Positions 8,991 through 17,126 of a DNA stretch of 64,000 bases are shown here, in pieces. Source of the stretch: Streptomyces orinoci (GTDB taxonomy: Bacteria > Actinomycetota > Actinomycetes > Streptomycetales > Streptomycetaceae); the NCBI RefSeq assembly GCF_003121295.1, contig NZ_PHNC01000031.1, positions 374,439-438,438 of the forward strand. Direction: 5' to 3'. The first letter of the stretch is position 1. Each line of letters opens with the position of its first letter. The translations under genes and the position numbers were made by a program. The notes under the pieces are model-generated. The model searched no databases. It saw only the letters and a program-made list of their open reading frames with translations, and was not told the DNA's origin.

Positions 8991-9851
8991 TCAGCCCGCC
9001 AGCAGCCGCTCGATGACCTTAGCGACCCCGTCCTCGTTGTTGGCCGAGGTATGGCGGTCGGTGGTGGCCAGCACATCGGGGTGGGCGTTGGCCATCGCGT
9101 AGGAGGTCCCGGCCCAGCCCAGCATCTCCAGGTCATTGGGCATGTCCCCGAAGGCCACCACCTCCTCGGGGGCGATGCCCCGCTCGGCACAGCACCGGGC
9201 CAGGGTGCTGGCCTTGCTGACGCCCGGACCGCTGATCTCCAGCAGGGCGGTGGGGCTGGAGCGGGTGAACGAGCCATGCTCCCCGGCCACCGCGCGGGCG
9301 ATGGACAGGAAGTCGTCCGGGGGCAGGTCGGGGTGGTGGGCGAGCAGCTTGAGGACGGGGCCGACGTCCGCTCCCCGCTGGGCCAGCAACTCCTCGGCGG
9401 CGGCGACCGTGGCGGCGGGGTCGGTCTGGAAGGGCGGGTACTGCGGCTCGTAGTGCATCCCGGTGGTGCGCTCCACGGCGAAGGAGGACCCGGGCACGGC
9501 CGCGCGTATGGCATGGACGATGGCCAGCGCGTCGGCGGTCTCCAGCGGCCGGACCTCCACAAAGCGGCCGCCGTCGTGCAGGTCCACCACGGCGGCGCCA
9601 TTGGCGCAGATGGCCAGGCCATGGCCCTGCACATGGGCGCTGACCACATCCATCCAGCGGGCCGGGCGTCCGGTGACGAAGAAGACCTCGATGCCCGCGG
9701 CCTCGGCGGCGGCCAGGGCGGCGACGGTACGGTCGGAGACCGTCTTGTCGTCGTGCAGCAGGGTGCCGTCGAGGTCGGTGGCGATCAGCCGCGGGCGGGG
9801 AGCTCTTCGCCGGGCGGCTGGGGTCTCGGGCTGCTCGGTAGCGGAAGTCAC
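8991..9851 (-). CDS. HAD-superfamily (Cof-type) phosphatase
   Basis: A Cof/YbiV-like HAD hydrolase that should dephosphorylate small phosphorylated metabolites in the cytoplasm. It begins with the motif I signature LIATDLDGTLLHDDKTVSDR and contains the threonine-type motif II (FFVTGRPARW), a C2-type cap and the C-terminal motif GDMPNDLEMLGWAG, with its two acidic residues. I place the start at the GTG at 9851 (MTSATEQPETP), with GGAG about 9 bp upstream; a longer version from 9887 is possible but its extra residues are Pro/Gly-rich and unlike the family. A paralogue with the same motifs is encoded at 27388-28194. It lies 48 bp upstream of no partner on its own strand except the oxidoreductase at 9900, with which it may form an operon. 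Confidence 0.88.
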   Translation of the reverse strand: MTSATEQPETPAARRRAPRPRLIATDLDGTLLHDDKTVSDRTVAALAAAEAAGIEVFFVTGRPARWMDVVSAHVQGHGLAICANGAAVVDLHDGGRFVEVRPLETADALAIVHAIRAAVPGSSFAVERTTGMHYEPQYPPFQTDPAATVAAAEELLAQRGADVGPVLKLLAHHPDLPPDDFLSIARAVAGEHGSFTRSSPTALLEISGPGVSKASTLARCCAERGIAPEEVVAFGDMPNDLEMLGWAGTSYAMANAHPDVLATTDRHTSANNEDGVAKVIERLLAG

Positions 9852-9899
9852 CCTCCCATTCTCCGGGAGGGGGCCGGGGCCCGGCATACCGGGAGCGCC

Positions 9900-10802
9900 T
9901 CAGCCCAGCTTGGCCAGGCCCTCGGTGGCGATCCGCTCGAAGACCCCGGGGTCGGCGGCGAAGGCGGAGTCCGGAATGGGCGAGTGGATCACGATCTCGG
10001 TGAAGCCCAGCTCGGCATGGCGGCCGGCGAAGTCCACAAAGGCGTCGAAGGACTCCAGCGGACGGTCCGGAGTGAAGCCGGTGAGCAGGATCTTCTCCAG
10101 GCCCTGGGGATCCCGGCCGGCCTCGGCGCACTTCTCCTCGATCCGCTCGACCTGCCCGCGCAGGGCGGCCAGCGACTGCTCGGGGGTGCCGGTCTCGAAC
10201 AGCTTGGGGTCACCGGTGGTCACCCAGGCCTGGCCGTGGCGGACGGCCAGCCGCATGCCGCGCGGCCCGGTGGCGGCCACCGCGAAGGGGATCCGGGGGC
10301 GCTGGAGGCAGCCGGGGACATTGCGGGCCTCCTCGGCGGAGTAGAACTCGCCCCGGTGGGAGACGGCCGGCTCACTCAGCAGCCGGTCCAGCAGCGGGAC
10401 GAACTCGGCGAACCGGGCGGCGCGCTCCCGAGGGGTCCAGGGCTCCTGGCCCAGGGCGGTGGCGTCGAAGCCATCGCCGCCCGCGCCGATGCCCAGGGTG
10501 ATCCGGCCACCGGAGACGTCGTCCAGCGAGATCAGGTCCTTGGCCAGGGTCACCGGGTGCCGGAAGTTGGGCGAGGTGACCATGGTGCCCAGCCGCATCC
10601 GGGAGGTGACCTGGGCGGCGGCGGTCAGGGTCGGTACGGCACCGAACCAGGGGCCGTCCCGGAAGCTCCGCCAGGACAGGTGGTCATAGGTGTACGCGGC
10701 GTGGAACCCCAGCTCCTCGGCCCGCCGCCATTCCGCTTCGCCGCCCTCCCGCCAGCGGCGGACGGGAAGGATCACGGTGCTGAGGCGCAGGGAAGTCGTC
10801 AT
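9900..10802 (-). CDS. LLM-class, F420-dependent-type oxidoreductase
   Basis: A 300-residue TIM-barrel oxidoreductase of the luciferase-like monooxygenase class, most like actinobacterial F420-dependent enzymes. Visible family features are the N-terminal strand with LSTVILPVRRW, the FHAAYTYDHLSW segment, TSRMRLGTMVTSPNFRHPVTLAKDLISLDDVSGGR and GIGAGGDGFDATALG, which line the cofactor pocket. The substrate is unknown. FMN use cannot be excluded from sequence. It precedes the HAD gene by 48 bp on the same strand, so both may be co-transcribed. The start ATG at 10802 is followed by no credible upstream alternative. Confidence 0.85.
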   Translation of the reverse strand: MTTSLRLSTVILPVRRWREGGEAEWRRAEELGFHAAYTYDHLSWRSFRDGPWFGAVPTLTAAAQVTSRMRLGTMVTSPNFRHPVTLAKDLISLDDVSGGRITLGIGAGGDGFDATALGQEPWTPRERAARFAEFVPLLDRLLSEPAVSHRGEFYSAEEARNVPGCLQRPRIPFAVAATGPRGMRLAVRHGQAWVTTGDPKLFETGTPEQSLAALRGQVERIEEKCAEAGRDPQGLEKILLTGFTPDRPLESFDAFVDFAGRHAELGFTEIVIHSPIPDSAFAADPGVFERIATEGLAKLG

Positions 10803-10977
10803 GCTTCTGAAGCCTACGTTTCCCCTGTGGCGTTTGAGGCGCCGGCCGTTCGGTAACTGTTCGGCGGCCGCCGACGGCCCTTCTTACCCTGCCTTTTACC
10901 GCGCGGGCCGGCGCCGGCGAGGGAGAATCGGGGCAGAGGCACCTACGGGGGCGTGGTGCAGAGCCTTGGAGGTCTCC

Positions 10978-11880
10978 ATGCAAGGCACCCGTTTCGCTCC
11001 GGACCGAGGGCTGACCGCCCGCATGGTGAGCACGATGTTCTTTATCGGGCTGCTCTATGTGGTGTTCGTCGGTGTGCTGATGGTGGCCCTGCGCGGAGCC
11101 TGGCCGGTCGTCCTGGTGCTGGCGGGCGCTCTGTTCGTCGCCCAGTTCTGGTTCAGCGACAAGATCGCCGCTTTTGGCATGGGTGCCCGGGAGGTCACCC
11201 CGGAGCAGGCCCCGGAACTGCATGGCGCGGTGGACCGGCTGTGTGCCCTGGCCGATATGCCCAAGCCGAGGGTGGCCATCGCCGACAGCGATGTACCCAA
11301 TGCCTTCGCCACCGGGCGCAATCGCGACAACGCGGTGGTGTGCGCGACCACCGGGCTGCTGCGCCGGCTGGAGCCGGAGGAACTGGAGGGGGTGCTGGCC
11401 CATGAGCTGTCCCATGTGGCGCACCGGGATGTGGCGGTGATGACCATCGCTTCCTTCCTGGGGGTACTGGCCGGGGTCATCACCCGCGTCGGCCTCTGGG
11501 GCGGTTTCAGGCGCGTGGGCGGCCGGGACAGCAACACCGCTCTCCTGGTGGTGCTGATTCCGCTGATCAGCGCGGTGGTCTATGCCATCAGCTTCCTGCT
11601 GACCCGGCTGTTGTCCCGCTACCGCGAGCTGTCCGCCGACCGGGCGGCCGCCCTGCTGACCGGACGGCCCTCGGCCCTGGCCGCCGCGCTCACCAAGGTC
11701 ACCGGGGAGATGGCCCGGATCCCCACCCGGGATCTGCGCCAGGCCGAGCCCTTCAACGCCTTCTTCTTCGCCCCCGCCTTCGCCAAGGACAGCGTCGGCC
11801 GGCTGCTGTCCTCGCACCCGACGCTGGAGCAGCGGCTGGACCAGCTCGGCCGGATCGCCGCCCAGCTCGGCCGCCCCTGA
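10978..11880 (+). CDS. htpX: HtpX-like membrane zinc metalloprotease (M48)
   Basis: A 300-residue M48 protease that degrades damaged membrane proteins as part of envelope-stress control. Two hydrophobic segments near the N-terminus (about 20-60) precede the zinc motif HELSH in LAHELSHVAHRDV (His142, Glu143, His146), then two more membrane segments (about 155-215) and the conserved third zinc-ligand region YRELSADRAAALLTGRP. The reading frame is open 288 bp further upstream, but the ATG at 10978, preceded by GGAGG, fits family length and the usual MQGTRFAPDRGLTARM N-terminus. It is followed after 60 bp by pspAB, the usual streptomycete pairing, which links it to phage-shock-type membrane stress. 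Confidence 0.92.
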   Translation: MQGTRFAPDRGLTARMVSTMFFIGLLYVVFVGVLMVALRGAWPVVLVLAGALFVAQFWFSDKIAAFGMGAREVTPEQAPELHGAVDRLCALADMPKPRVAIADSDVPNAFATGRNRDNAVVCATTGLLRRLEPEELEGVLAHELSHVAHRDVAVMTIASFLGVLAGVITRVGLWGGFRRVGGRDSNTALLVVLIPLISAVVYAISFLLTRLLSRYRELSADRAAALLTGRPSALAAALTKVTGEMARIPTRDLRQAEPFNAFFFAPAFAKDSVGRLLSSHPTLEQRLDQLGRIAAQLGRP

Positions 11881-11940
11881 AGCCCCGGCCCTCCAAAGCC
11901 CCGCCCCCAAAGCTGGCCCGTTCCGAAAGGAGCCTGGTCC

Positions 11941-12555
11941 ATGGGTCTTCTGGACGTCATCCTGGGCCGCAGCAAACCCGTCCGCCCGGATCTCGACCGG
12001 CTCTTCGCCCTGCCCTCCGCCGCCCTCACCCTGCAGGCGGGGGCCGGGTTCCGGCCGACCGGGCTGGGCTCGGTGTGCTTCGCCACCGTGGAGGGCGGAG
12101 CCTTCGACGGCCTGCGGCAGGAGGTCGGGGAACTGCTGGCCGCGGGCCTGCGGGAGGACACGGAGGACAGCGGGCCACAGGTGGAGTTCAGCCAGGACGG
12201 CTACGGCTACACCTGGCTGCTCTCCCGGCACCCGGCCGAGGACACCGCGGGCCTGGTCAACGACCTGCATGCGGTCAACACCCTGCTCCAGGAAGGCGGG
12301 TTCGGACCGCAGCTGCTCTGCTCCCTGATGGGCTTCCGCGATGCGGGGCAACGCCCGCTTGCCCTGGTCTACCTCTATAAGCGCGGCACCTTCTACCCCT
12401 TCGCCCCGGTGCCGGGCGGGGAGGGCGCAAGCGGCGGGCCGGGCAGGCGGGACAACGGGCTGGAGCTCCAGGTGCGGGCCCTGCTCGGCGATGACCTGCG
12501 GATCGAGCCCGACCTGGCCCGCTGGTTCCCGGTCTGGGGCGCACCGGGGCTGTGA
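11941..12555 (+). CDS. pspAB: PspA-associated protein PspAB
   Basis: A 204-residue soluble protein recognised by its N-terminus (MGLLDVILGRSKPVRPDLDRL), the central QDGYGYTWLLSRHP segment and the C-terminal LYKRGTFYPFAP and VRALLGDDLRIEPDLARWFPVWGAPGL. The family is named for association with PspA and is commonly encoded after htpX in actinomycetes, as here. Biochemical function is not established; a role in sensing or relieving membrane stress is inferred from the neighbour. The start ATG has an AAAGGAG about 7 bp upstream, so translation is probably strong. The gene is convergent with the PadR gene. Confidence 0.85.
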   Translation: MGLLDVILGRSKPVRPDLDRLFALPSAALTLQAGAGFRPTGLGSVCFATVEGGAFDGLRQEVGELLAAGLREDTEDSGPQVEFSQDGYGYTWLLSRHPAEDTAGLVNDLHAVNTLLQEGGFGPQLLCSLMGFRDAGQRPLALVYLYKRGTFYPFAPVPGGEGASGGPGRRDNGLELQVRALLGDDLRIEPDLARWFPVWGAPGL

Positions 12556-12609
12556 GCTCCGGGCTTTACGGCGGCGGGACGCTCCCGTGGCCGGCCCGTC
12601 CTTCTTCCG

Positions 12610-13137
12610 CTACTCGGGGCGCTGCTTGGCGTACTGCTCGGCCGCCCAGCGGGCCCACTCCTCCTGCATGGCGGTCAGCCGCAGCCCGTACTCCAGGGCT
12701 ATCCGGCCATTGACCGACAACGGGCCTTCGTCCCAGTCAACCCGGGCCTCCACCTCCCGCATGGCCGCGTGCCGGCCGGCCGCGTGGTGTGCCTCGGACT
12801 CCAGATAGGCCACCGCTTCCAGCCGGGTGAGGCTGTTGAGGAAGAAGACCCGCAGCATGGCATCGCTGCGCATCTTGCGCTCGGGCTCCGTCTCGGTGAG
12901 CCAGCGGTGCAGCTCATGCCGGCCTTCCTCGGTGATGACGTACTCCTTGCGGCCGCGGGCGCCCTCGGTGGAGACCTCCACCAGGCCGGCCGTGGCCAGC
13001 TTGCCCAGCTCGCCATAGACCTGGCTCTGGGTGGCCGGCCAGACATTGGCCAAGGAGCTGTCGAATGCCCTCATCAGGTCGTAGCCGCTGGCCGGGCGGT
13101 TGGCCAGCAGACCCAGCACCGCATGTCTCAGACTCAT
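12610..13137 (-). CDS. PadR family transcriptional regulator
   Basis: A 175-residue repressor-type protein with the PadR winged helix at the N-terminus (MSLRHAVLGLLANRPASGYD, LMRAF, VWPATQSQVYGELGKLATAGLV, then EGARGRKEYVITEEGRHELHRWL) and a Vir_act_alpha_C-like helical dimerisation domain in the second half. PadR proteins respond to phenolic acids or other small hydrophobic ligands. I chose the ATG at 13137 because the alternative at 13167 lies inside the palindromic operator and adds residues foreign to the family. It is divergent from a membrane protein/oxygenase gene pair, and the shared 131 bp gap contains a large dyad, so it very likely controls both itself and that pair. Confidence 0.92.
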   Translation of the reverse strand: MSLRHAVLGLLANRPASGYDLMRAFDSSLANVWPATQSQVYGELGKLATAGLVEVSTEGARGRKEYVITEEGRHELHRWLTETEPERKMRSDAMLRVFFLNSLTRLEAVAYLESEAHHAAGRHAAMREVEARVDWDEGPLSVNGRIALEYGLRLTAMQEEWARWAAEQYAKQRPE

Positions 13138-13148
13138 GGCGACAGCCT

Positions 13149-13213
13149 GACATTCCAGTATTGACATGTCAAGGGTGGAGGTTCTAGCTTCGACATGTCA
13201 CAGTTGGAATGTC
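13149..13213. promoter_or_regulatory. Two-part dyad operator, probable PadR binding site
   Basis: The 65 bp between the PadR gene and its divergent neighbour is a long inverted repeat. The left arm is GACATTCCA (13149-13157), a 4 bp spacer, then TGACATGTC (13162-13170). The right arm is the exact mirror: GACATGTCA (13192-13200), a 4 bp spacer, then TGGAATGTC (13205-13213). Each arm contains the palindrome GACATGTC, and on the left it extends to the perfect 12-mer TTGACATGTCAA (13161-13172). The dyad centre is near 13181. Two palindromes one to three helical turns apart between divergent promoters is the layout expected for an autoregulating PadR dimer pair. Confidence 0.78.
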
Positions 13214-13268
13214 GGAGTCATCGGTCGATGACGGACCGGCGAGACCACCGCAACCTGGGGGGCCTGTC

Positions 13269-13862
13269 ATGAACTACCTGCGCGGCTTTATCGCCTGGAT
13301 CGCCTTCTCGATCGCCGCCACCCTCGACTGGCGCCTGGGAGCCGTCACCGCGCTGATCACCGGGGCGGCGCTGCTGGTCAAGGAGCGCCTGGACGGTTCC
13401 CTGGCCGGCTCGCTGATCCTGGAGTACAGCTCGGTGGCCTTCTTCGCCGCCCTCACCGCTCTGGCCCTCGCCCGGCCGCACAGCTGGCTGGGCGCGCACA
13501 CCGGTGCCGTGTCCTCGCTCTGGCTGGCGCTCACCGCCTGGGCCACCCTGGCCATCGGCCGTCCCTTCACCGAGGAGATAGCCAAGCGCCAGACCTCGCC
13601 CCGGGTGTGGAACCACCCGCTCTTCCGCCGGGCCAATGTCGTCATCACCGCCGCCTGGGCCACCGCCTTCACCCTCAGCGCCGCCGCCATGACCGTCGTC
13701 TACGCCACCGGCCTCGGCAGCGTGGCCTCCGCCGTCATCCATCTCGCCGGGTTCCTGGTGCCCGCGGTGTTCACCAACCGCTACCGCGCCCGGATGAGGC
13801 GGTATGCCGTCCAGGCGGGCCTGCTGGGGCCGGCAGAGGGGAACGCGGCGGTGAGCGGCTGA
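13269..13862 (+). CDS. Integral membrane protein of unknown function
   Basis: A 197-residue protein with about six hydrophobic helices and a basic C-terminus (NRYRARMRRYAVQ). I do not recognise a named family. A cytoplasmic segment with TEEIAKRQTSPRVWNHPLFRRAN separates helices four and five. The frame is open upstream to an ATG at 13209, but that codon lies inside the PadR operator, so the ATG at 13269 is the better start. It is 50 bp before the carotenoid-oxygenase-family gene in the same direction, and both are probably under PadR control. The pairing suggests a transporter or membrane partner for the oxygenase substrate or product; this is inference only. Confidence 0.82.
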   Translation: MNYLRGFIAWIAFSIAATLDWRLGAVTALITGAALLVKERLDGSLAGSLILEYSSVAFFAALTALALARPHSWLGAHTGAVSSLWLALTAWATLAIGRPFTEEIAKRQTSPRVWNHPLFRRANVVITAAWATAFTLSAAAMTVVYATGLGSVASAVIHLAGFLVPAVFTNRYRARMRRYAVQAGLLGPAEGNAAVSG

Positions 13863-13912
13863 GCACGGCGCACCCGGCACGGCAGCAACCGACCGACCAC
13901 AGGAGATTCATC

Positions 13913-15241
13913 ATGACCGCCTCACCCGCCCACCTCGCGGGCAACTACGCTCCGGTATCAGAGGAGTTGACCGCCCACGATCTGCCGGTCACCGGAGCGA
14001 TCCCGCCCGAGCTCAGCGGCTGGTATCTCCGCAATGGCCCCAACCCACGGGACGCGGCCTCCGGCCACTGGTTCTTCGGCGACGGCATGATCCATGGCGT
14101 CCGGCTGGAGAGCGGCCGGGCCACCGCCTACCGCAACCGCTGGGTGCGCACCAGCACCTTCACCCATGGCGCCCGGTACTACGACGAGCAGGGCAGGATC
14201 GACCTCACCGCCGGCCATGCCAACACCCATGTGGTGCACCACGCCGGCCGCACCCTGGCGCTGGTGGAGTCCTCACTCCCCTATGAGGTGGACGGCCGGC
14301 CGGGGCATGAGCTGGAGACGCTCGGCGTCCATGACTTCGGGGGGCGGCTGACCACCTCGATGACCGCCCACCCCAAGACCTGCCCCAGCACCGGGGAGCT
14401 GCACTTCTTCGGCCGCGGCGGCAGCGGGCACCAGCTGGTGTACCACCGGGCCGACAGGGACGGGGAGTTGACCATCAGCAGGCCCATTGATGTGCCCGGC
14501 ATCACGATGATGCATGACTTCCATCTCACCTCCCGCCATGTGGTGTTCATGGATCTGCCCGTGGTCCTCGATCCGGAGCTCGTCCGGCGGGGCGGCGGCC
14601 TGCCCTATGCCTGGGATCCCGGGTACGGGGCCCGGCTGGGCGTGCTGCGCCGCGACGATCCCTTTGGCGAGGTGCGCTGGCTGCCGGTGGACCCCTGCTA
14701 TGTCTTCCATGCCTTCAACGCCTATGACCAGGGCAAGACCGTCGTCCTCCATGTGGTGCGCTACCCGCACTACGCCGCCCCCGCCCTGGGCCGTGCGGTG
14801 CCCGTGCTCTGGCGGTGGACCATCGACCTGGCCCGGGGCACCGTGGCCGAGGAGCAACTGGACGACACCCGCTGTGAGTTCCCGCGCATCGACGACCGGC
14901 TGGCCGGGGCGCCCGCCCGGTACGGCCATGCCACGGTCACCGGATCCCCGGGCATCGAACCGGAGCCCGGCACCCTGCTCCGCTATGACCTGCACAGCGG
15001 AGCAGTGAGACGGCATGAGTTCGGCCCCGGCCGGATACCCGCCGAGGCGGCCTTCGCCCCGGCCGATGACCGGCCGGGCGGCGCGGGCTGGCTGCTCAGT
15101 TATGTCTATGACGCCGCCACCGACACCAGCGATCTGGTCATCCTGGACGCCGATGAGCTCTCCGCACCGCCGGTGGCCGTGGTCCACCTGCCCCAGCGAG
15201 TGCCCTATGGCTTTCACGGCAACTGGATAGCCGACCGCTGA
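13913..15241 (+). CDS. Carotenoid oxygenase family (RPE65/CCO) dioxygenase
   Basis: A 442-residue seven-bladed propeller non-haem iron oxygenase. Enzymes of this family cleave double bonds of carotenoids, stilbenes or phenylpropenes with O2. All four iron-ligand histidines can be placed: His153 (TAHPKT), His201 (MMHDFH), His266 (FHAFNAYD) and His435 (GFHGNW). The N-terminal signature is LSGWYLRNGPNPRD, followed by HWFFGDGMIHGVRLESG. The start ATG has AGGAG 8 bp upstream. No carotenoid pathway genes are nearby, apart from a polyprenyl synthetase 24 kb away. The PadR regulator next door, of a family that classically senses phenolic acids, makes an aromatic substrate (lignostilbene- or isoeugenol-like) at least as likely. 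Its last 28 bp overlap the end of the convergent MerR gene. Confidence 0.92.
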   Translation: MTASPAHLAGNYAPVSEELTAHDLPVTGAIPPELSGWYLRNGPNPRDAASGHWFFGDGMIHGVRLESGRATAYRNRWVRTSTFTHGARYYDEQGRIDLTAGHANTHVVHHAGRTLALVESSLPYEVDGRPGHELETLGVHDFGGRLTTSMTAHPKTCPSTGELHFFGRGGSGHQLVYHRADRDGELTISRPIDVPGITMMHDFHLTSRHVVFMDLPVVLDPELVRRGGGLPYAWDPGYGARLGVLRRDDPFGEVRWLPVDPCYVFHAFNAYDQGKTVVLHVVRYPHYAAPALGRAVPVLWRWTIDLARGTVAEEQLDDTRCEFPRIDDRLAGAPARYGHATVTGSPGIEPEPGTLLRYDLHSGAVRRHEFGPGRIPAEAAFAPADDRPGGAGWLLSYVYDAATDTSDLVILDADELSAPPVAVVHLPQRVPYGFHGNWIADR

Positions 15242-16203
15242 GCACCGGCGGCGAGATCGTCCATCACCCTTGCCCGCACCTCCCGTTCGGCGGCCGCGGC
15301 GATGAACTCCCCGACATGCTCCTCCCCGACCAGCCGGCGCACCGCCTCTACGGTCCCTGCGGGCAGCGTCACCGGTTCGGTCCGGGGGAGGCCGGGGGAA
15401 GGGGCCCCGGTCCCGTCGGGAGCCGGGGGCGGAGCCGAGCGGGGAGCTTGCGGGGCCTGCTCCGGTATCGCGGTCTCGCTGAGGTGGCTGCGCAGGAAGC
15501 GGGTGGCCAAGTCGCGCATTGCGCGGGCGAGTTCGGCGTCCAAGGTCTGCTGGGCCAGCGGGCGCAGCCGGCGCACCAGCTGGGCGGCCTCGGCGGCCTC
15601 CTCATCGGACGGGGGGTGGTCCAGATAGGGGCGGAAGACATGCTCGGTGGTGAAGTCCAGGAACCGGCCGGCGATGTGCTCCACCTGAACCCGGAGTTCG
15701 CGCAGATGGCCCGTGATGGCGGTCAGCGGCACCCCGGCCGCGTACAGCTCGGCGGCCACCGCCAGTTCCCGGGGGCTGGGCACCAGAAACAGGTCGGGGC
15801 AGCCCGGCAGCCGTTCCAGGACGCCGAGTTCGACCGCCTCCTCGATGGCGGATTCATCCTGGATGCCGCCGAAGCGGGCGGAGAGCTCGGCGCGGTTGAT
15901 CCGGATGGCCCGTTCATCGCTCCAGGGGCCGTTGACCTCGGCGACCAGGCCGAGCACCCCGCCCAGGTCCTGGCCGGTGTCCCAGGCGTCCAGCAGCTCC
16001 TTGATGCTGGCCAGGGTGTAGCCGCGCTCCAGCAGGGCGGCGATCTGCCGCAGCCGCGCCAGATGGACCTCGCGGTAGACATTTGCCCGGCCGCTGCGCT
16101 CCGGCCTGGGCAGCAGGCCCCGGTCCTGGTAGGCGCGGATGGTGCGGACGGTGGCCCCGCTGTGCCGGGCCAGGTCCTCGATCCGGTAGGCCGGCTCGGT
16201 CAC
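15214..16203 (-). CDS. MerR family regulator with long effector domain
   Basis: A 329-residue regulator. The N-terminal MerR winged helix is clear (YRIEDLARHSGATVRTIRAY, then QDRGLLPRPERSGRANVYREVHLARLRQIAALLERGYTLASIKELL). The remaining 250 residues form a long helical region with no cysteine cluster, so metal sensing is unlikely and a hydrophobic ligand is possible. The C-terminal third is Pro/Ala-rich. The GTG start at 16203 overlaps the stop of the upstream gene by 4 bp (GTGA), so it is the last gene of the four-gene run from 19798 and probably autoregulates it. It ends 28 bp inside the convergent oxygenase gene, an antisense overlap. Confidence 0.9.
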   Translation of the reverse strand: MTEPAYRIEDLARHSGATVRTIRAYQDRGLLPRPERSGRANVYREVHLARLRQIAALLERGYTLASIKELLDAWDTGQDLGGVLGLVAEVNGPWSDERAIRINRAELSARFGGIQDESAIEEAVELGVLERLPGCPDLFLVPSPRELAVAAELYAAGVPLTAITGHLRELRVQVEHIAGRFLDFTTEHVFRPYLDHPPSDEEAAEAAQLVRRLRPLAQQTLDAELARAMRDLATRFLRSHLSETAIPEQAPQAPRSAPPPAPDGTGAPSPGLPRTEPVTLPAGTVEAVRRLVGEEHVGEFIAAAAEREVRARVMDDLAAGAQRSAIQLP

Positions 16204-17072
16204 GAGGCGGCCCGGGCCGCCGCCGGGGAGGAGGCGAGATAGGCGACCGCCGCCTGCAGCGAGCCCTCCTGCGAGGGGTGGTAGGTACGCCGCAGATAGC
16301 GCGGGACGGCCGCGCCCAGTTCACGCCAGCTGGGCAACAGCCCTTTTCCGATCGCCCGGTTGTGGGAGCGCAGGGTGTAGCGCACCCGGCCGGCCAGCCG
16401 GGGATCGTGCCGGATCAGATAGGTGGCGCCATAGCCCCACAGATAGAACAGCACCGGCGCGGTGATGGCCATGCCCCAGACCCGGCGGGCATAGCGCCCG
16501 GGCTCCTCACCGCCGCAGTGCTGGTACATATCGAAGGCCACCGAGCGGTGCTCCACCTCCTCCGCGCCGTGCCAGCGCAGCAGGTCCAGCATCACCGGGT
16601 CCGGGCCGGCCCGGTCAAGTGCCTCGGTGCGCAGCACCCAGTCGCCCAGCACCGCGGTGAACTGCTCCACCGCGGCGATCACCGCCAGCCGGAAGCGCAG
16701 CCACTCAAGGTCCGGGATCCGCAGTCCGAAGGGGGGCTTGTCGCCGAGCAGCACATCGAAAAGGAAGTCCACCCGCCGGGTGTACTCGGTGGTGTCCAGC
16801 CGCTGCTCGGCCAAGTGGTCCAGCACATAGGAGTGCTGCACGCTGTGGGTGGCCTCCTGGCCCATAAATCCCTTGACGTCTCTGAGCAGTTGGGGGTCCC
16901 GCACCAGGGGCAGGGCCTCCTTGAAGACCTTGACGAACCACCGCTCCCCGGCGGGCAGCAGCAGATGCAGCACATTGATCACATGGGTGGCGGTGGGCTC
17001 GCCCGGTATCCAGTGCAGCGGGGTGCGGTGCCAGTCGAAGGACACCCTTCTCGGCGATATGTGATGGCTCAT
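16200..17072 (-). CDS. PF10118-type predicted metal-dependent hydrolase
   Basis: A 290-residue protein matching the 'predicted metal-dependent hydrolase' family found in actinobacteria and proteobacteria, often beside SDR genes. The helical core has repeated Glu/His motifs typical of a ferritin-like di-iron or dinuclear metal site: GQEATHSVQHSYV (near residue 75), AAVEQFTAVLGDWVL, and WHGAEEVEHRSVAFD (near 165). A hydrophobic stretch follows (AITAPVLFYLWGYGATYLI). The family has no proven reaction, and a di-iron oxygenase role would fit the motifs as well. The ATG at 17072, with GAGGAG 5 bp upstream, is preferred over the GTG two codons earlier. It overlaps the MerR start by 4 bp and follows the EphD-like gene by 54 bp. 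Confidence 0.85.
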   Translation of the reverse strand: MSHHISPRRVSFDWHRTPLHWIPGEPTATHVINVLHLLLPAGERWFVKVFKEALPLVRDPQLLRDVKGFMGQEATHSVQHSYVLDHLAEQRLDTTEYTRRVDFLFDVLLGDKPPFGLRIPDLEWLRFRLAVIAAVEQFTAVLGDWVLRTEALDRAGPDPVMLDLLRWHGAEEVEHRSVAFDMYQHCGGEEPGRYARRVWGMAITAPVLFYLWGYGATYLIRHDPRLAGRVRYTLRSHNRAIGKGLLPSWRELGAAVPRYLRRTYHPSQEGSLQAAVAYLASSPAAARAAS

Positions 17073-17126
17073 CCTCACTCCTCAAGATGCTCAGGTCCCC
17101 GGGGCCGGGACCCTCAACGGCCCTGG

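Noticed and set aside
13209..13268. Upstream ATG start for the membrane protein after PadR
   Set aside because: The codon is part of the operator palindrome and has no ribosome site; the ATG at 13269 fits better.
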